From Campylobacterota bacterium (GTDB taxonomy: Bacteria; Campylobacterota; Campylobacteria; Campylobacterales; Sulfurospirillaceae): a stretch of 12,157 nucleotides of DNA. A program made the position numbers and the translations under genes. The DNA is taken from contig RZYK01000043.1 in NCBI GenBank assembly GCA_009930355.1, positions 1-12,157 of the forward strand, in the 5' to 3' direction. Positions 1 to 6,303 of this stretch are shown here, piece by piece (positions within the stretch are counted from its first letter, which is position 1; each line of letters begins with the position of its first letter). The notes beneath the pieces were generated by a model. That model was not told the origin of the DNA. It searched no databases and was given only the letters and a program-made list of their open reading frames with translations.

Positions 1-749
1 GCCCCTGAACGGCTTATTGCAAAATCTGCTTGTTCTAATTTTTGAGGCATTTGATTTGAAAAAGCAAAGACATCAGCTGGAATATTTTCTTTTTTGTAAA
101 ATTTTTCAATAGCTTCAAACTCTTTATGTCCTGTTTGATGAATAATGGCTATGTGATTTTCATGCAGTATTCTTGCCATTTTAAGAGCTAATTGATTGAT
201 AAAAGAAGCCCCTTGACTTCCCCCTAAAAAAATAATGGTTTTTAAACTATTACGTTCTTTTTTGATCTTAAAGAATGCATGATTTACAGGATAGCTTGTT
301 AGGATCGCCGTTGTATCGTATGAGCTAAAAAAAGCTTTTGCAAAAGGTCTTAGCAGTGAATTTAGTTTTCCTTGAATAGCATTTTGTTCATGGATATAGA
401 GGGGCAATCCATAGATGAGTGCGCCAAAAGAAGCAGGCGCTGCGGAGTAGCCTCCTACGGAGAAGATGGCTTTTATGTTATGTTTTTTAAAAAGTTTTTT
501 ACATGTAAAAGCCGAACGAACAATGGAAGACACAGATAAGAGTTTTTGCATACCTTTTTTATTAACAACGCCTTGACTTTCTAAAAAATAGGTTTGTTCA
601 AAACCTGTATCATTTTCAAACCATGCTTTATCTTGTCCTGATGTTGAACCTATGTAGATGGGCTTGATACCACGACGATTAAGCTCTTCTTTAATGGCTT
701 TAGCAATAACCAAATGTCCGCCTGTTCCTCCGCCTGTAATAGCAATCAT
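1..749 (-). CDS. murG: MurG, UDP-GlcNAc transferase (3' end outside window)
   Basis: MurG is the peripheral inner-membrane glycosyltransferase that adds GlcNAc from UDP-GlcNAc to lipid I, making lipid II for peptidoglycan. Reading leftward from ATG at 749-747 gives 249 residues open to the window edge, against roughly 340-360 for the whole family. The N-terminal glycine-rich loop GGGTGGH is at residues 6-12. SVGGYSAAP and the IHEQNA motif follow, and LGGSQGA marks the start of the second Rossmann domain. The start overlaps the ftsW stop as ATGA (749-746), so translation is probably coupled to ftsW. A TTTACATGTAAA palindrome at 498-509 encodes residues FTCK (81-84). The C-terminal UDP-GlcNAc-binding part is not in the window. 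Family assignment is very secure. Confidence 0.96.
   Translation of the reverse strand, partial: MIAITGGGTGGHLVIAKAIKEELNRRGIKPIYIGSTSGQDKAWFENDTGFEQTYFLESQGVVNKKGMQKLLSVSSIVRSAFTCKKLFKKHNIKAIFSVGGYSAAPASFGALIYGLPLYIHEQNAIQGKLNSLLRPFAKAFFSSYDTTAILTSYPVNHAFFKIKKERNSLKTIIFLGGSQGASFINQLALKMARILHENHIAIIHQTGHKEFEAIEKFYKKENIPADVFAFSNQMPQKLEQADFAISRSG
498..509. repeat. TTTACATGTAAA palindrome, copy 1 (in murG)
   Basis: A perfect 12-base palindrome, extending to 14 bases (497-510) as TTTTACATGTAAAA. It is read in murG as Phe-Thr-Cys-Lys. Confidence 0.9.
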
Positions 750-1906
750 AATTTAGCCTTTTTACTAATCATAAGCACCATACCAATTCCTACGGAAAGT
801 GCTAAAATTGAACTACCTCCATAGCTAATGAACGGTACGGAAATACCCTTAATTGGTGTAATGGAAGTAATGCCATAAGAGTTCATTAAAAAAGAGAAAA
901 CAATCAATAATCCAATGCCTAAAGAAAACAGATAATAAACTTTATTGGCACTGCGAGAAGCAATTTTAAAAATACGGTAAACAATAGTAATAATAACAAG
1001 CGTGAGGGCGGTAACACCTAGTGCACCAATTTCTTCTGCAATCCCTGCTAAGACAAAGTCAGTGTGTACTTCACTTAAGTAGCCTAGTTTTAGCATTCCA
1101 TTTCCAATGCCTTCTCCAAAAATACCACCATGTTTAATGGCATTGAGTGAGTGAGAAATTTGATAAGGTTCTGGTGCATCTTCAACACGTAACACGGAAG
1201 CAATACTTTCAGGAAAAAGTGAGAGCACCATATTTTGAATGGTTGCCCACCATGTTTTGATTCGAATGATACGATGTGTTGAGCTAAAAATAGCAATTAA
1301 AAAGACAAAAACAGAGCCTAAAATGGCTAACATAAAGAGTTGTAAACTGGTTCCTGCAAAAAAGGCCATCACTGCGAGCGTGAGGGCTAAAACAACGACT
1401 TGTCCTAAGTCATTTTGCATAACTGCAATGAGATAAATGACTAAAATAAAAACAGCAATATACGGCAAAATGAGTTTAATTTCTTCTCTAAGTGTTTTTT
1501 TCTCATTATTGAGTTTACGTGCAAAACTCCATGCTAAAAAATAAACAAAACCAATTTTAAAAAATTCAACAGGTGCAAGCGAAAATCCTGGAAGTCTAAT
1601 CCATCGCTTTGCTCCACCTGCTGATGTCACTAATGATTCAGGAAGATAGTGCATAATGCCCATCAAAAAAAGGCAACTTAGAAAAATACTAAAGCCTATA
1701 CTGCTTAAAAACTTATCGGGGTCGAGTTGCGAAAGTGACCACATCATAGTGACACAAATCATTCCAACTGCGAGTTGTCGAATAAAAAAATGGTATTCCG
1801 AGTAATCAAAAAAAAGAGTGGTAAAAACGGGTAGTGAGAGTGAAAAAACAATTCCCACAAAAATGGCAAATGTGCAAAGTGAAAAAAGGATTTTATCTGT
1901 TTCCAT
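746..1906 (-). CDS. ftsW: FtsW, septal SEDS peptidoglycan polymerase
   Basis: FtsW is the SEDS-family glycan polymerase of the divisome; it polymerises lipid II together with a class B PBP. The 386 residues form about ten hydrophobic helices. Family marks are GGAKRWI (97-103), APVEFFK (111-117), QNDLGQ (164-169), the loop SEVHTDF whose Asp283 matches the essential Asp of RodA/FtsW, and PIKGISVPFISYGGSS (351-366). The C-terminal motif and the murG neighbour favour FtsW over RodA. The start is ATG at 1906-1904, with only a weak AAGAAG ribosome site (1915-1910). The stop overlaps the murG start by four bases. The partner transpeptidase may be the PBP encoded at 3288-5087, just across the flagellar genes; that pairing is inference. 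Confidence 0.93.
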   Translation of the reverse strand: METDKILFSLCTFAIFVGIVFSLSLPVFTTLFFDYSEYHFFIRQLAVGMICVTMMWSLSQLDPDKFLSSIGFSIFLSCLFLMGIMHYLPESLVTSAGGAKRWIRLPGFSLAPVEFFKIGFVYFLAWSFARKLNNEKKTLREEIKLILPYIAVFILVIYLIAVMQNDLGQVVVLALTLAVMAFFAGTSLQLFMLAILGSVFVFLIAIFSSTHRIIRIKTWWATIQNMVLSLFPESIASVLRVEDAPEPYQISHSLNAIKHGGIFGEGIGNGMLKLGYLSEVHTDFVLAGIAEEIGALGVTALTLVIITIVYRIFKIASRSANKVYYLFSLGIGLLIVFSFLMNSYGITSITPIKGISVPFISYGGSSILALSVGIGMVLMISKKAKL

Positions 1907-1937
1907 GGCTTCTTATAATATTGAGATAGTTTGTAAG

Positions 1938-1943
1938 ATTTTA
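1938..1943 (-). promoter_or_regulatory. Possible sigma-70 -10 box for ftsW-murG
   Basis: On the minus strand this reads TAAAAT, 31 bases before the ftsW start, in an AT-rich stretch. Campylobacterota housekeeping promoters are defined mainly by the -10 box, so a missing -35 is not decisive. It is the best candidate seen in the 121-base intergenic region, but evidence from sequence alone is weak. Confidence 0.3.
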
Positions 1944-1978
1944 CATTAAAATAGATTAAACCTTATTATGGCATCATT

Positions 1979-1994
1979 TGGAATAAAATTTGCT
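1979..1994 (+). promoter_or_regulatory. Sigma-54 (RpoN) promoter for flgB operon
   Basis: The sequence reads TGGAAT-AAAAT-TTGCT, preceded by TT and followed by TTT. The GG and GC elements have the exact spacing required by sigma-54 (TGGnnn-N5-TTGCW), and the form resembles the TTGGAAC-N5-TTGCTT pattern reported for Campylobacter flagellar genes. Transcription would start near 2005, leaving a leader of about 20 bases before flgB. In Campylobacter, rod and hook genes are activated by the FlgS/FlgR two-component system through sigma-54. The same control here is inferred from the promoter match. Confidence 0.82.
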
Positions 1995-2027
1995 TTTACA
2001 AATATACGATTAAAGGAAAGGTAAACA

Positions 2028-2462
2028 ATGGGCTTGGTAACTTCGAAATCAAATCAACTTTTAGAATCAGCTCTTAATGCTAGAGCCATGAGACAAGATT
2101 TAGTTTCAAGCAATATTGCGAACATTGATACTCCTTTTTATAAAGCACGGGATGTTGATTTTGAGAGTGCTTTGATTGAGAAAAAAAAAGAGATATATGG
2201 TTCAAATGATACTTCTGTAAAACTTGAAATGGCGCAGACCAGTGATGCTCATTTAAATGGAACGACAGATTTTGACAGCACAAAAGCAACACTTTATCTT
2301 CGAGATGGTCATATGGCTCGAAATGATGGCAATAGTGTCGATTTAGATGTTGAGACATCGGAATTAGGTAAAAACGCTATGATGTTTGATGCGTTGATGT
2401 CGGGATTACGTAAAAATGGTCTTATTTTTAAAAGTGTTTTAGAGTCTTCTGAGAAATTATAA
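2028..2462 (+). CDS. flgB: FlgB, proximal flagellar rod protein
   Basis: FlgB is a structural protein of the proximal rod that carries the flagellar drive shaft through the periplasm; it is exported by the flagellar type III system and has no signal peptide. The protein has 144 residues, close to the usual 130-145. It carries the N-terminal rod signature SSNIANIDTPFYKARDVDF (27-45) and an amphipathic C-terminal helix typical of axial proteins. The start ATG at 2028 follows AAGGAAAGG (2013-2021). It is the first gene of an flgB-flgC-fliE run and lies just downstream of a sigma-54 promoter. A run of nine A residues (2181-2189) encodes part of EKKKE. Confidence 0.95.
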   Translation: MGLVTSKSNQLLESALNARAMRQDLVSSNIANIDTPFYKARDVDFESALIEKKKEIYGSNDTSVKLEMAQTSDAHLNGTTDFDSTKATLYLRDGHMARNDGNSVDLDVETSELGKNAMMFDALMSGLRKNGLIFKSVLESSEKL

Positions 2463-2471
2463 GGATATACA

Positions 2472-2963
2472 ATGGCATATTTAAGCAGTTTTGATATTAG
2501 TAGTTATGGTCTTTCAGCTCAGCGTTTTCGTATGGACTTAATTAGCTCTAATATTGCCAATGCCAATACGACACGTACCAGTGAGGGTGGCCCTTATCAG
2601 CGAAAAGATGTTGTGTTTAAAGCCATTGATTTTAGTAAAACATTGAATGAAAAAATTGCAGAAAATAACAATATGCTTGAATATGAGAATCCCTTAGATG
2701 ATTCATTTTTGCAGGAAAATGCCAATCCTGCTATAATGAGCGTTATTGTAGATAAAGTGGTTCGTGATGAGAGTGAATTTACATATAAATTTGAGCCATC
2801 TCATCCTGATGCCAATGAAGAGGGTTATGTTGCTTATCCTAATGTAAATCCTGTGATTGAAATGGCAAATTTAATTGAAGCAACCAGAGCGTATCAAGCC
2901 AATGTATCAGCATTTCAAAGTGCAAAAGCAATTGCACAAAGCGCTATTGATATTTTAAAATAA
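2472..2963 (+). CDS. flgC: FlgC, proximal flagellar rod protein
   Basis: FlgC is a rod subunit that stacks with FlgB, FlgF and FlgG in the flagellar basal body. The protein has 163 residues. It shows the paired axial-protein motifs: N-terminal ISSNIANANTT (24-34) with GPYQRKDVVF after it, and a C-terminal helix around EATRAYQANVSAF (from about residue 136) ending in AIDILK. The start ATG at 2472 has AAGGA at 2461-2465, which overlaps the flgB stop codon. The gap to flgB is 9 bases, so the two are co-transcribed. It is slightly longer than enteric FlgC, with the extra length in the variable middle. Confidence 0.96.
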   Translation: MAYLSSFDISSYGLSAQRFRMDLISSNIANANTTRTSEGGPYQRKDVVFKAIDFSKTLNEKIAENNNMLEYENPLDDSFLQENANPAIMSVIVDKVVRDESEFTYKFEPSHPDANEEGYVAYPNVNPVIEMANLIEATRAYQANVSAFQSAKAIAQSAIDILK

Positions 2964-2978
2964 GTTAGAGGAAACGTC

Positions 2979-3275
2979 ATGTACAGTAACATCGATAAAA
3001 TTTCATCATTGACCAATACCTCCAGTGTAACAGGTGTTGCAAAGACAGAATCAGGTGATGAGTTTTCAAAAATATTACAAAAATCAATTGATGAAATTAA
3101 TGACACACAAGTCAAGGGAGATCGTGCGATGGCAGATCTTGCTACGGGTGAAGTTAAAGATTTGCATCAAGCCGCTATTGCCATCAATAAAGCCGAAACA
3201 AGCATGAAGTTAATGTTAGAGATTCGTAATAAGGCATTGAGCGCATACAAAGAGATCTCTAAAACTCAAATTTAA
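2979..3275 (+). CDS. fliE: FliE, MS-ring/rod junction protein
   Basis: FliE links the export gate and MS ring to the first rod subunits. The protein has 98 residues, near the family's usual length of about 100. The C-terminal part carries the characteristic helix HQAAIAINKAETSMKLMLEI followed by RNKALSAYKEI. The weakly conserved N-terminus is rich in Ser and Thr. The start ATG at 2979 is preceded by GAGGA (2968-2972) at normal spacing, 15 bases after flgC. The order flgB-flgC-fliE is standard and supports the call. Confidence 0.95.
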   Translation: MYSNIDKISSLTNTSSVTGVAKTESGDEFSKILQKSIDEINDTQVKGDRAMADLATGEVKDLHQAAIAINKAETSMKLMLEIRNKALSAYKEISKTQI

Positions 3276-3287
3276 TTTTTGGCTTCT

Positions 3288-5087
3288 ATGGAACACTCTG
3301 ACGCAAAAAAAATCAAAATTCTTTTTTTATTTGTTGTTGTACTTTTAGGATTTGTTATTTTTCTTGGAACACTTTTTTATTGGGCAACCATTGATCGAAG
3401 GCTTCCTCGCTTGGATCATAAAGAGGTCAATCATGCACTCAGAGGTAATATTATTAGTGCAGATGGTTTTAAACTTGCTACGAGTCAAAAGCTTTATAAA
3501 GCTTCTGTTGATACACGGAATATTGATCCCAAAAAATTTGATCTGTTTGTTAAACTCTATTCGCTTTACAGTGGGGATGATCCAAAGGCTGTGGCGGCAA
3601 CATTAAAAACCAATATCGGTACAACCGTTCTGTCTTATCGTATTGATTCTAAAACTGCAAAATATCTGCAAGAACTCTCTCGTAAACTTTATAAGCTAGG
3701 CGTATTTAGAAGTTATGAGGACCCTAAGACAGGTGTGGCATTTTTACACGGTCTTAGTGTTATTGAAAGTGGTGAAGATAGGGTCTATCCTTCTGTGGAT
3801 TCTGCCACTCCTATTTTAGGCTATGTGAAAAAAATAGAGCATAAAAATATTACAAAAACGACGGGTGTTAAGGGCATTGAGCGTTATTATGAAGATAAAC
3901 TCTCCGCCGTTCAAGACTCTTTACTCTCGGGGTCTCGTGATATTTCTAATGCTATTATTTTGGATGGTGATAGTACGTCTTCAAGAAGGTATGATGGGTA
4001 TGATGTTCATTTAACCATTTCTTTGAAAATGCAAAAAATTCTTGAAAATGCATTAGATCAGCAGGCTAAAATCTTAGAAGCGAAAGAGATTGTTGTTGCG
4101 GTCATGAACAGTGAGACAGGGGAAATTTTAACACTGGCTTCTAGCAATCGTTTCAATCCAGATTGGATTGAAAAAAAAGATTATGGTGCGTTAAATATCT
4201 CTGCGGTAGAGTATATTTATGAACCAGGATCTGTTTTAAAACCTGTCGCTTTTGCTTTACTCCTTAAAGCCAATAAAGTTAATCCGTATGATATTGTCAA
4301 CGTTCATGGTGGCAGTTATAAATTAGGTAATAAAGTTATTAAAGATACACACAAAGCTGATAAATTAACTGCTGAGGATGTTATTGTTGAGTCTAGTAAT
4401 ATTGGCACGGCAATTTTAGCGCAAAAGTTTGATGCGGTTGAATTCTATCAAGGGCTTAAAGATTTTGGATTTTCGTTAAGAAGTGGGGTTGATTTACCTT
4501 TTGAAAATCCTGGGATAATTCCTGCAATGAACCGTTTTAATTCACCTATTTATAAAGCAACGGTTGCTTATGGGTATGGTATGAATGCAACGTTTATGCA
4601 AATACTCAAAGCTTATAGCGTTTTTAATAATAATGGTCGTATTTCAACACCTCGTTTGGTTAAAAAAATTGTTTCACCTGCTGGGCAAGAACTTTTTCCT
4701 GAAAAAGCTCCTGAAAATCAAGTGGTTCCTGTTTCGGTAGCAAAACGTATGCAAAAAATTCTTATTAAAGTCGTTCAAGAAGGTACTGCAAAGGGTACCC
4801 GTATGGAAGGTTTAGAAATTGGTGGGAAAACGGGAACGGCGCATATTGCTGAAGGTGGAGAGTATGTGCGTAGCTACAATGGTTCATTTTTTGGTTTTGC
4901 CAATGATAAAACCCATCACTATACCATAGGGGTACTGGTTCGAGAGGCCAAGAAAAGACATGCTTATTTTGCGGCACAAAGTGCGGTGCCTATTTTTAAA
5001 GAAGTGGTTGAAAAATTAGTAGAAAACGGCTATTTAACGCCGTCTTCTGAGATTCAAGTGAATCAAATTAGCAACAAAGCTCCTTAA
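3288..5087 (+). CDS. ftsI: Class B penicillin-binding protein, FtsI/PBP2 type transpeptidase
   Basis: This is a peptidoglycan DD-transpeptidase anchored in the inner membrane by one N-terminal helix (about residues 9-33 from ATG 3288), with the rest in the periplasm. The PBP dimer domain begins with RGNIISADG (52-60). The catalytic domain shows all three motifs: SVLK with active Ser315, SSN (369-371) and KTGT (514-517). Length is about 599 residues, normal for FtsI. The frame also opens at TTG 3279, giving 602 residues; neither start has a clear ribosome site. It lies 3-12 bases after fliE with no visible terminator or promoter, so it probably depends on the flagellar transcript or on translational coupling. 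Campylobacter has the same fliE-pbpB neighbourhood. The septal role is favoured by family and the nearby ftsW but is not proven; an elongation PBP2 is the alternative. The last 20 bases overlap hemH. Confidence 0.92.
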   Translation: MEHSDAKKIKILFLFVVVLLGFVIFLGTLFYWATIDRRLPRLDHKEVNHALRGNIISADGFKLATSQKLYKASVDTRNIDPKKFDLFVKLYSLYSGDDPKAVAATLKTNIGTTVLSYRIDSKTAKYLQELSRKLYKLGVFRSYEDPKTGVAFLHGLSVIESGEDRVYPSVDSATPILGYVKKIEHKNITKTTGVKGIERYYEDKLSAVQDSLLSGSRDISNAIILDGDSTSSRRYDGYDVHLTISLKMQKILENALDQQAKILEAKEIVVAVMNSETGEILTLASSNRFNPDWIEKKDYGALNISAVEYIYEPGSVLKPVAFALLLKANKVNPYDIVNVHGGSYKLGNKVIKDTHKADKLTAEDVIVESSNIGTAILAQKFDAVEFYQGLKDFGFSLRSGVDLPFENPGIIPAMNRFNSPIYKATVAYGYGMNATFMQILKAYSVFNNNGRISTPRLVKKIVSPAGQELFPEKAPENQVVPVSVAKRMQKILIKVVQEGTAKGTRMEGLEIGGKTGTAHIAEGGEYVRSYNGSFFGFANDKTHHYTIGVLVREAKKRHAYFAAQSAVPIFKEVVEKLVENGYLTPSSEIQVNQISNKAP

Positions 5088-6006
5088 TACACGCTACAAA
5101 CGCATCATCATCATTAGGACATTTAGCAACCAAATAACGCTCAAATCCTAAATGATCAGCTACTTCAGCGTATTCTATGCTCAGCTCAAATTCTGTTTCA
5201 GAGTTATCAATAGTAAACGAGAGCGGTACAATGAGGGCATTTTTATTTTGAAGAGAGGAGAGTTTTTGCTCCAAAGAAGGCTCTAACCATTTAAGTGGTC
5301 CTAGTTTGGATTGGTAGGCAAGATGAATCGCCTTAAAGTGAACGCCTTGTTTTGCTAAAAGTTCACTCAAAATCTTTACATGTAATTCAATTTCTTTTTG
5401 ATAAGGATCACCCTTGTCGACAATTTTTTGAGGCAGAGAATGTGCTGAGAAAATAAGTTCGAATGTGGGTGCATCATACGCGCCTAATGCCTCTTTGATT
5501 TTTTGGATGAGGAGCTGGTTGTAAGAAGCGTTGTCATAAAAACGCTCAATGACACTTATTTTTCCTTTAAAGCCAAGTGCTTGAGCGACATCCATAAAAT
5601 CTTCAACAGAGGATTTTGTTGTGGTTGTTGAATAGTGTGGATAAAGAGGCAATAAAAGGACTTCAGAGATTTCTTTTTCCATGATTTCTTGAATAACACC
5701 TTCACAAAAAGGAGGCGTGTAGCGCATCGCAAAGTTTACATGTAAAGAAGGAAGCTCTTTTTGCAGTTTTGCTACAAGCTTTTGGGTATAGCCAACCAGT
5801 GGTGATTTTCCTCCAAGCTTTGCGTAATTGGCTTGTGCTTTTTTAGTACGTGAAGCAGTAATCATAAAAGCAATAAAACGTCTAAGCAGTGTACTTTTGG
5901 TTGTAATGATGTTTTTATCGTTGAACATATTGCTCAGAAAAAGCCCGACTTCTTGGAGATTATTAGGCCCTCCCATGTTGAGTAGGATGAGTGCTTTTTG
6001 CGTCAT
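5068..6006 (-). CDS. hemH: HemH, ferrochelatase
   Basis: Ferrochelatase inserts ferrous iron into protoporphyrin IX (or coproporphyrin III in some lineages), the metal-insertion step of heme synthesis, at the inner face of the membrane. The protein has 312 residues, a typical bacterial length. It starts with ALILLNMGGP (5-14), has LLLPLYPHYS (117-126), the catalytic-histidine motif FSAHSLP with His189, and the acidic DNSETEFE segment (267-274) that carries the second catalytic region. The start ATG at 6006-6004 follows AGGAG (6020-6016), which lies inside the last codons of the upstream small gene, and that gene's stop directly abuts this ATG. The 3' end overlaps the convergent PBP gene. It holds two palindrome copies, encoding LHVN (88-91) and LHVK (208-211). 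Confidence 0.95.
   Translation of the reverse strand: MTQKALILLNMGGPNNLQEVGLFLSNMFNDKNIITTKSTLLRRFIAFMITASRTKKAQANYAKLGGKSPLVGYTQKLVAKLQKELPSLHVNFAMRYTPPFCEGVIQEIMEKEISEVLLLPLYPHYSTTTTKSSVEDFMDVAQALGFKGKISVIERFYDNASYNQLLIQKIKEALGAYDAPTFELIFSAHSLPQKIVDKGDPYQKEIELHVKILSELLAKQGVHFKAIHLAYQSKLGPLKWLEPSLEQKLSSLQNKNALIVPLSFTIDNSETEFELSIEYAEVADHLGFERYLVAKCPNDDDAFVACIKELCC
5376..5385. repeat. TTACATGTAA palindrome, variant copy (in hemH)
   Basis: Ten of the twelve palindromic bases in their central block; the outer pair is T and T, so symmetry ends at 10 bases. Encodes LHVK in HemH. Confidence 0.75.
5735..5746. repeat. TTTACATGTAAA palindrome, copy 2 (in hemH)
   Basis: Perfect copy, 350 bases from the variant copy in the same gene. 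Encodes LHVN in HemH. Confidence 0.9.
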
Positions 6007-6186
6007 TTAGTTCTTCTCCTTTTGTTGTTTTAAGGTTATGGGGTGACAGAGGTGTTTCTCTTCTTTTGAAACACGTGCGCACTTTTCACAGATAAATTTT
6101 GGTTTTGAGACAATTTTTACAAGTTTTTTCATGACGATTTTTATGTCATCTTTTTTGAGTCCACAAAGCTTTTTTATTTTTCCCAT
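6007..6186 (-). CDS. Small cysteine-containing protein, function unknown
   Basis: This is a 59-residue ORF, starting MGKIKKLCGLKKDDIK and ending KQQKEKN. A strong ribosome site AGGAG (6197-6193) lies 6 bases before its ATG, and its stop TAA is immediately followed by the hemH start. It is very basic and has cysteines at 8, 33, 36 and 47: C33-EK-C36 is followed ten residues later by C47-H48. This resembles a small zinc-ribbon or other metal-binding knuckle. I have an impression that similar short lysine-rich proteins with a CxxC pair and a LC(H/K)P tail occur in other proteobacteria, with no assigned function. Adjacency to hemH raises a link to iron or heme handling, which is inference only. 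It is very likely translated, given the ribosome site and tight junction. Confidence 0.8.
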   Translation of the reverse strand: MGKIKKLCGLKKDDIKIVMKKLVKIVSKPKFICEKCARVSKEEKHLCHPITLKQQKEKN

Positions 6187-6210
6187 GAAAGGCTCCTTTT
6201 TAGATCTACA

Positions 6211-6216
6211 AGTCTA
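6211..6216 (-). promoter_or_regulatory. Possible -10 box for small ORF-hemH operon
   Basis: On the minus strand this reads TAGACT, preceded by TGC, so the form is an extended -10 (TGnTAnnnT). It lies 25 bases before the small ORF start. Only four of six bases match TATAAT and no -35 was recognised, so support is modest. Confidence 0.28.
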
Positions 6217-6236
6217 GCATAGAAAAGAAAATAATC

Positions 6237-6248
6237 TTTACATGTAAA
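6237..6248. repeat. TTTACATGTAAA palindrome, copy 3 (intergenic)
   Basis: Perfect copy and the only intergenic one. It lies between the divergent small ORF-hemH operon and the GH17 gene, ending 20 bases before the TATAAT box at 6269-6274. Here it could work as an operator, but the coding copies argue against a promoter-specific role. Confidence 0.9.
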
Positions 6249-6268
6249 GGCTTTAAACTCCTTTTTTG

Positions 6269-6274
6269 TATAAT
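6269..6274 (+). promoter_or_regulatory. Sigma-70 -10 box for the GH17 gene
   Basis: A perfect TATAAT preceded by T-rich sequence (TTTTTTG, 6262-6268) fits the Campylobacterota housekeeping promoter, which relies on an extended -10 and periodic T tracts. Transcription would start about 6281, leaving a short leader before ATG 6304. The palindrome at 6237-6248 ends 20 bases upstream, at the edge of the -35 zone. Confidence 0.65.
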
Positions 6275-6303
6275 CGCACCATTTCATATAGGAGCATTAT
6301 GAC

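Noticed and set aside
1969..1984. TGGCATCATTTGGAAT as an alternative sigma-54 promoter
   Set aside because: It has TGGCA but no GC at the -12 position. The overlapping site at 1979-1994 has both elements at the right spacing.
6201..6208. TAGATCTA palindrome before the small ORF
   Set aside because: Eight bases, seen once; no reason to treat it as an operator.
6299..6301. ATG just before the GH17 start
   Set aside because: It reads ATG ACA TGA and stops after two codons; it is also too close to the AGGAG site. ATG 6304 is the start.
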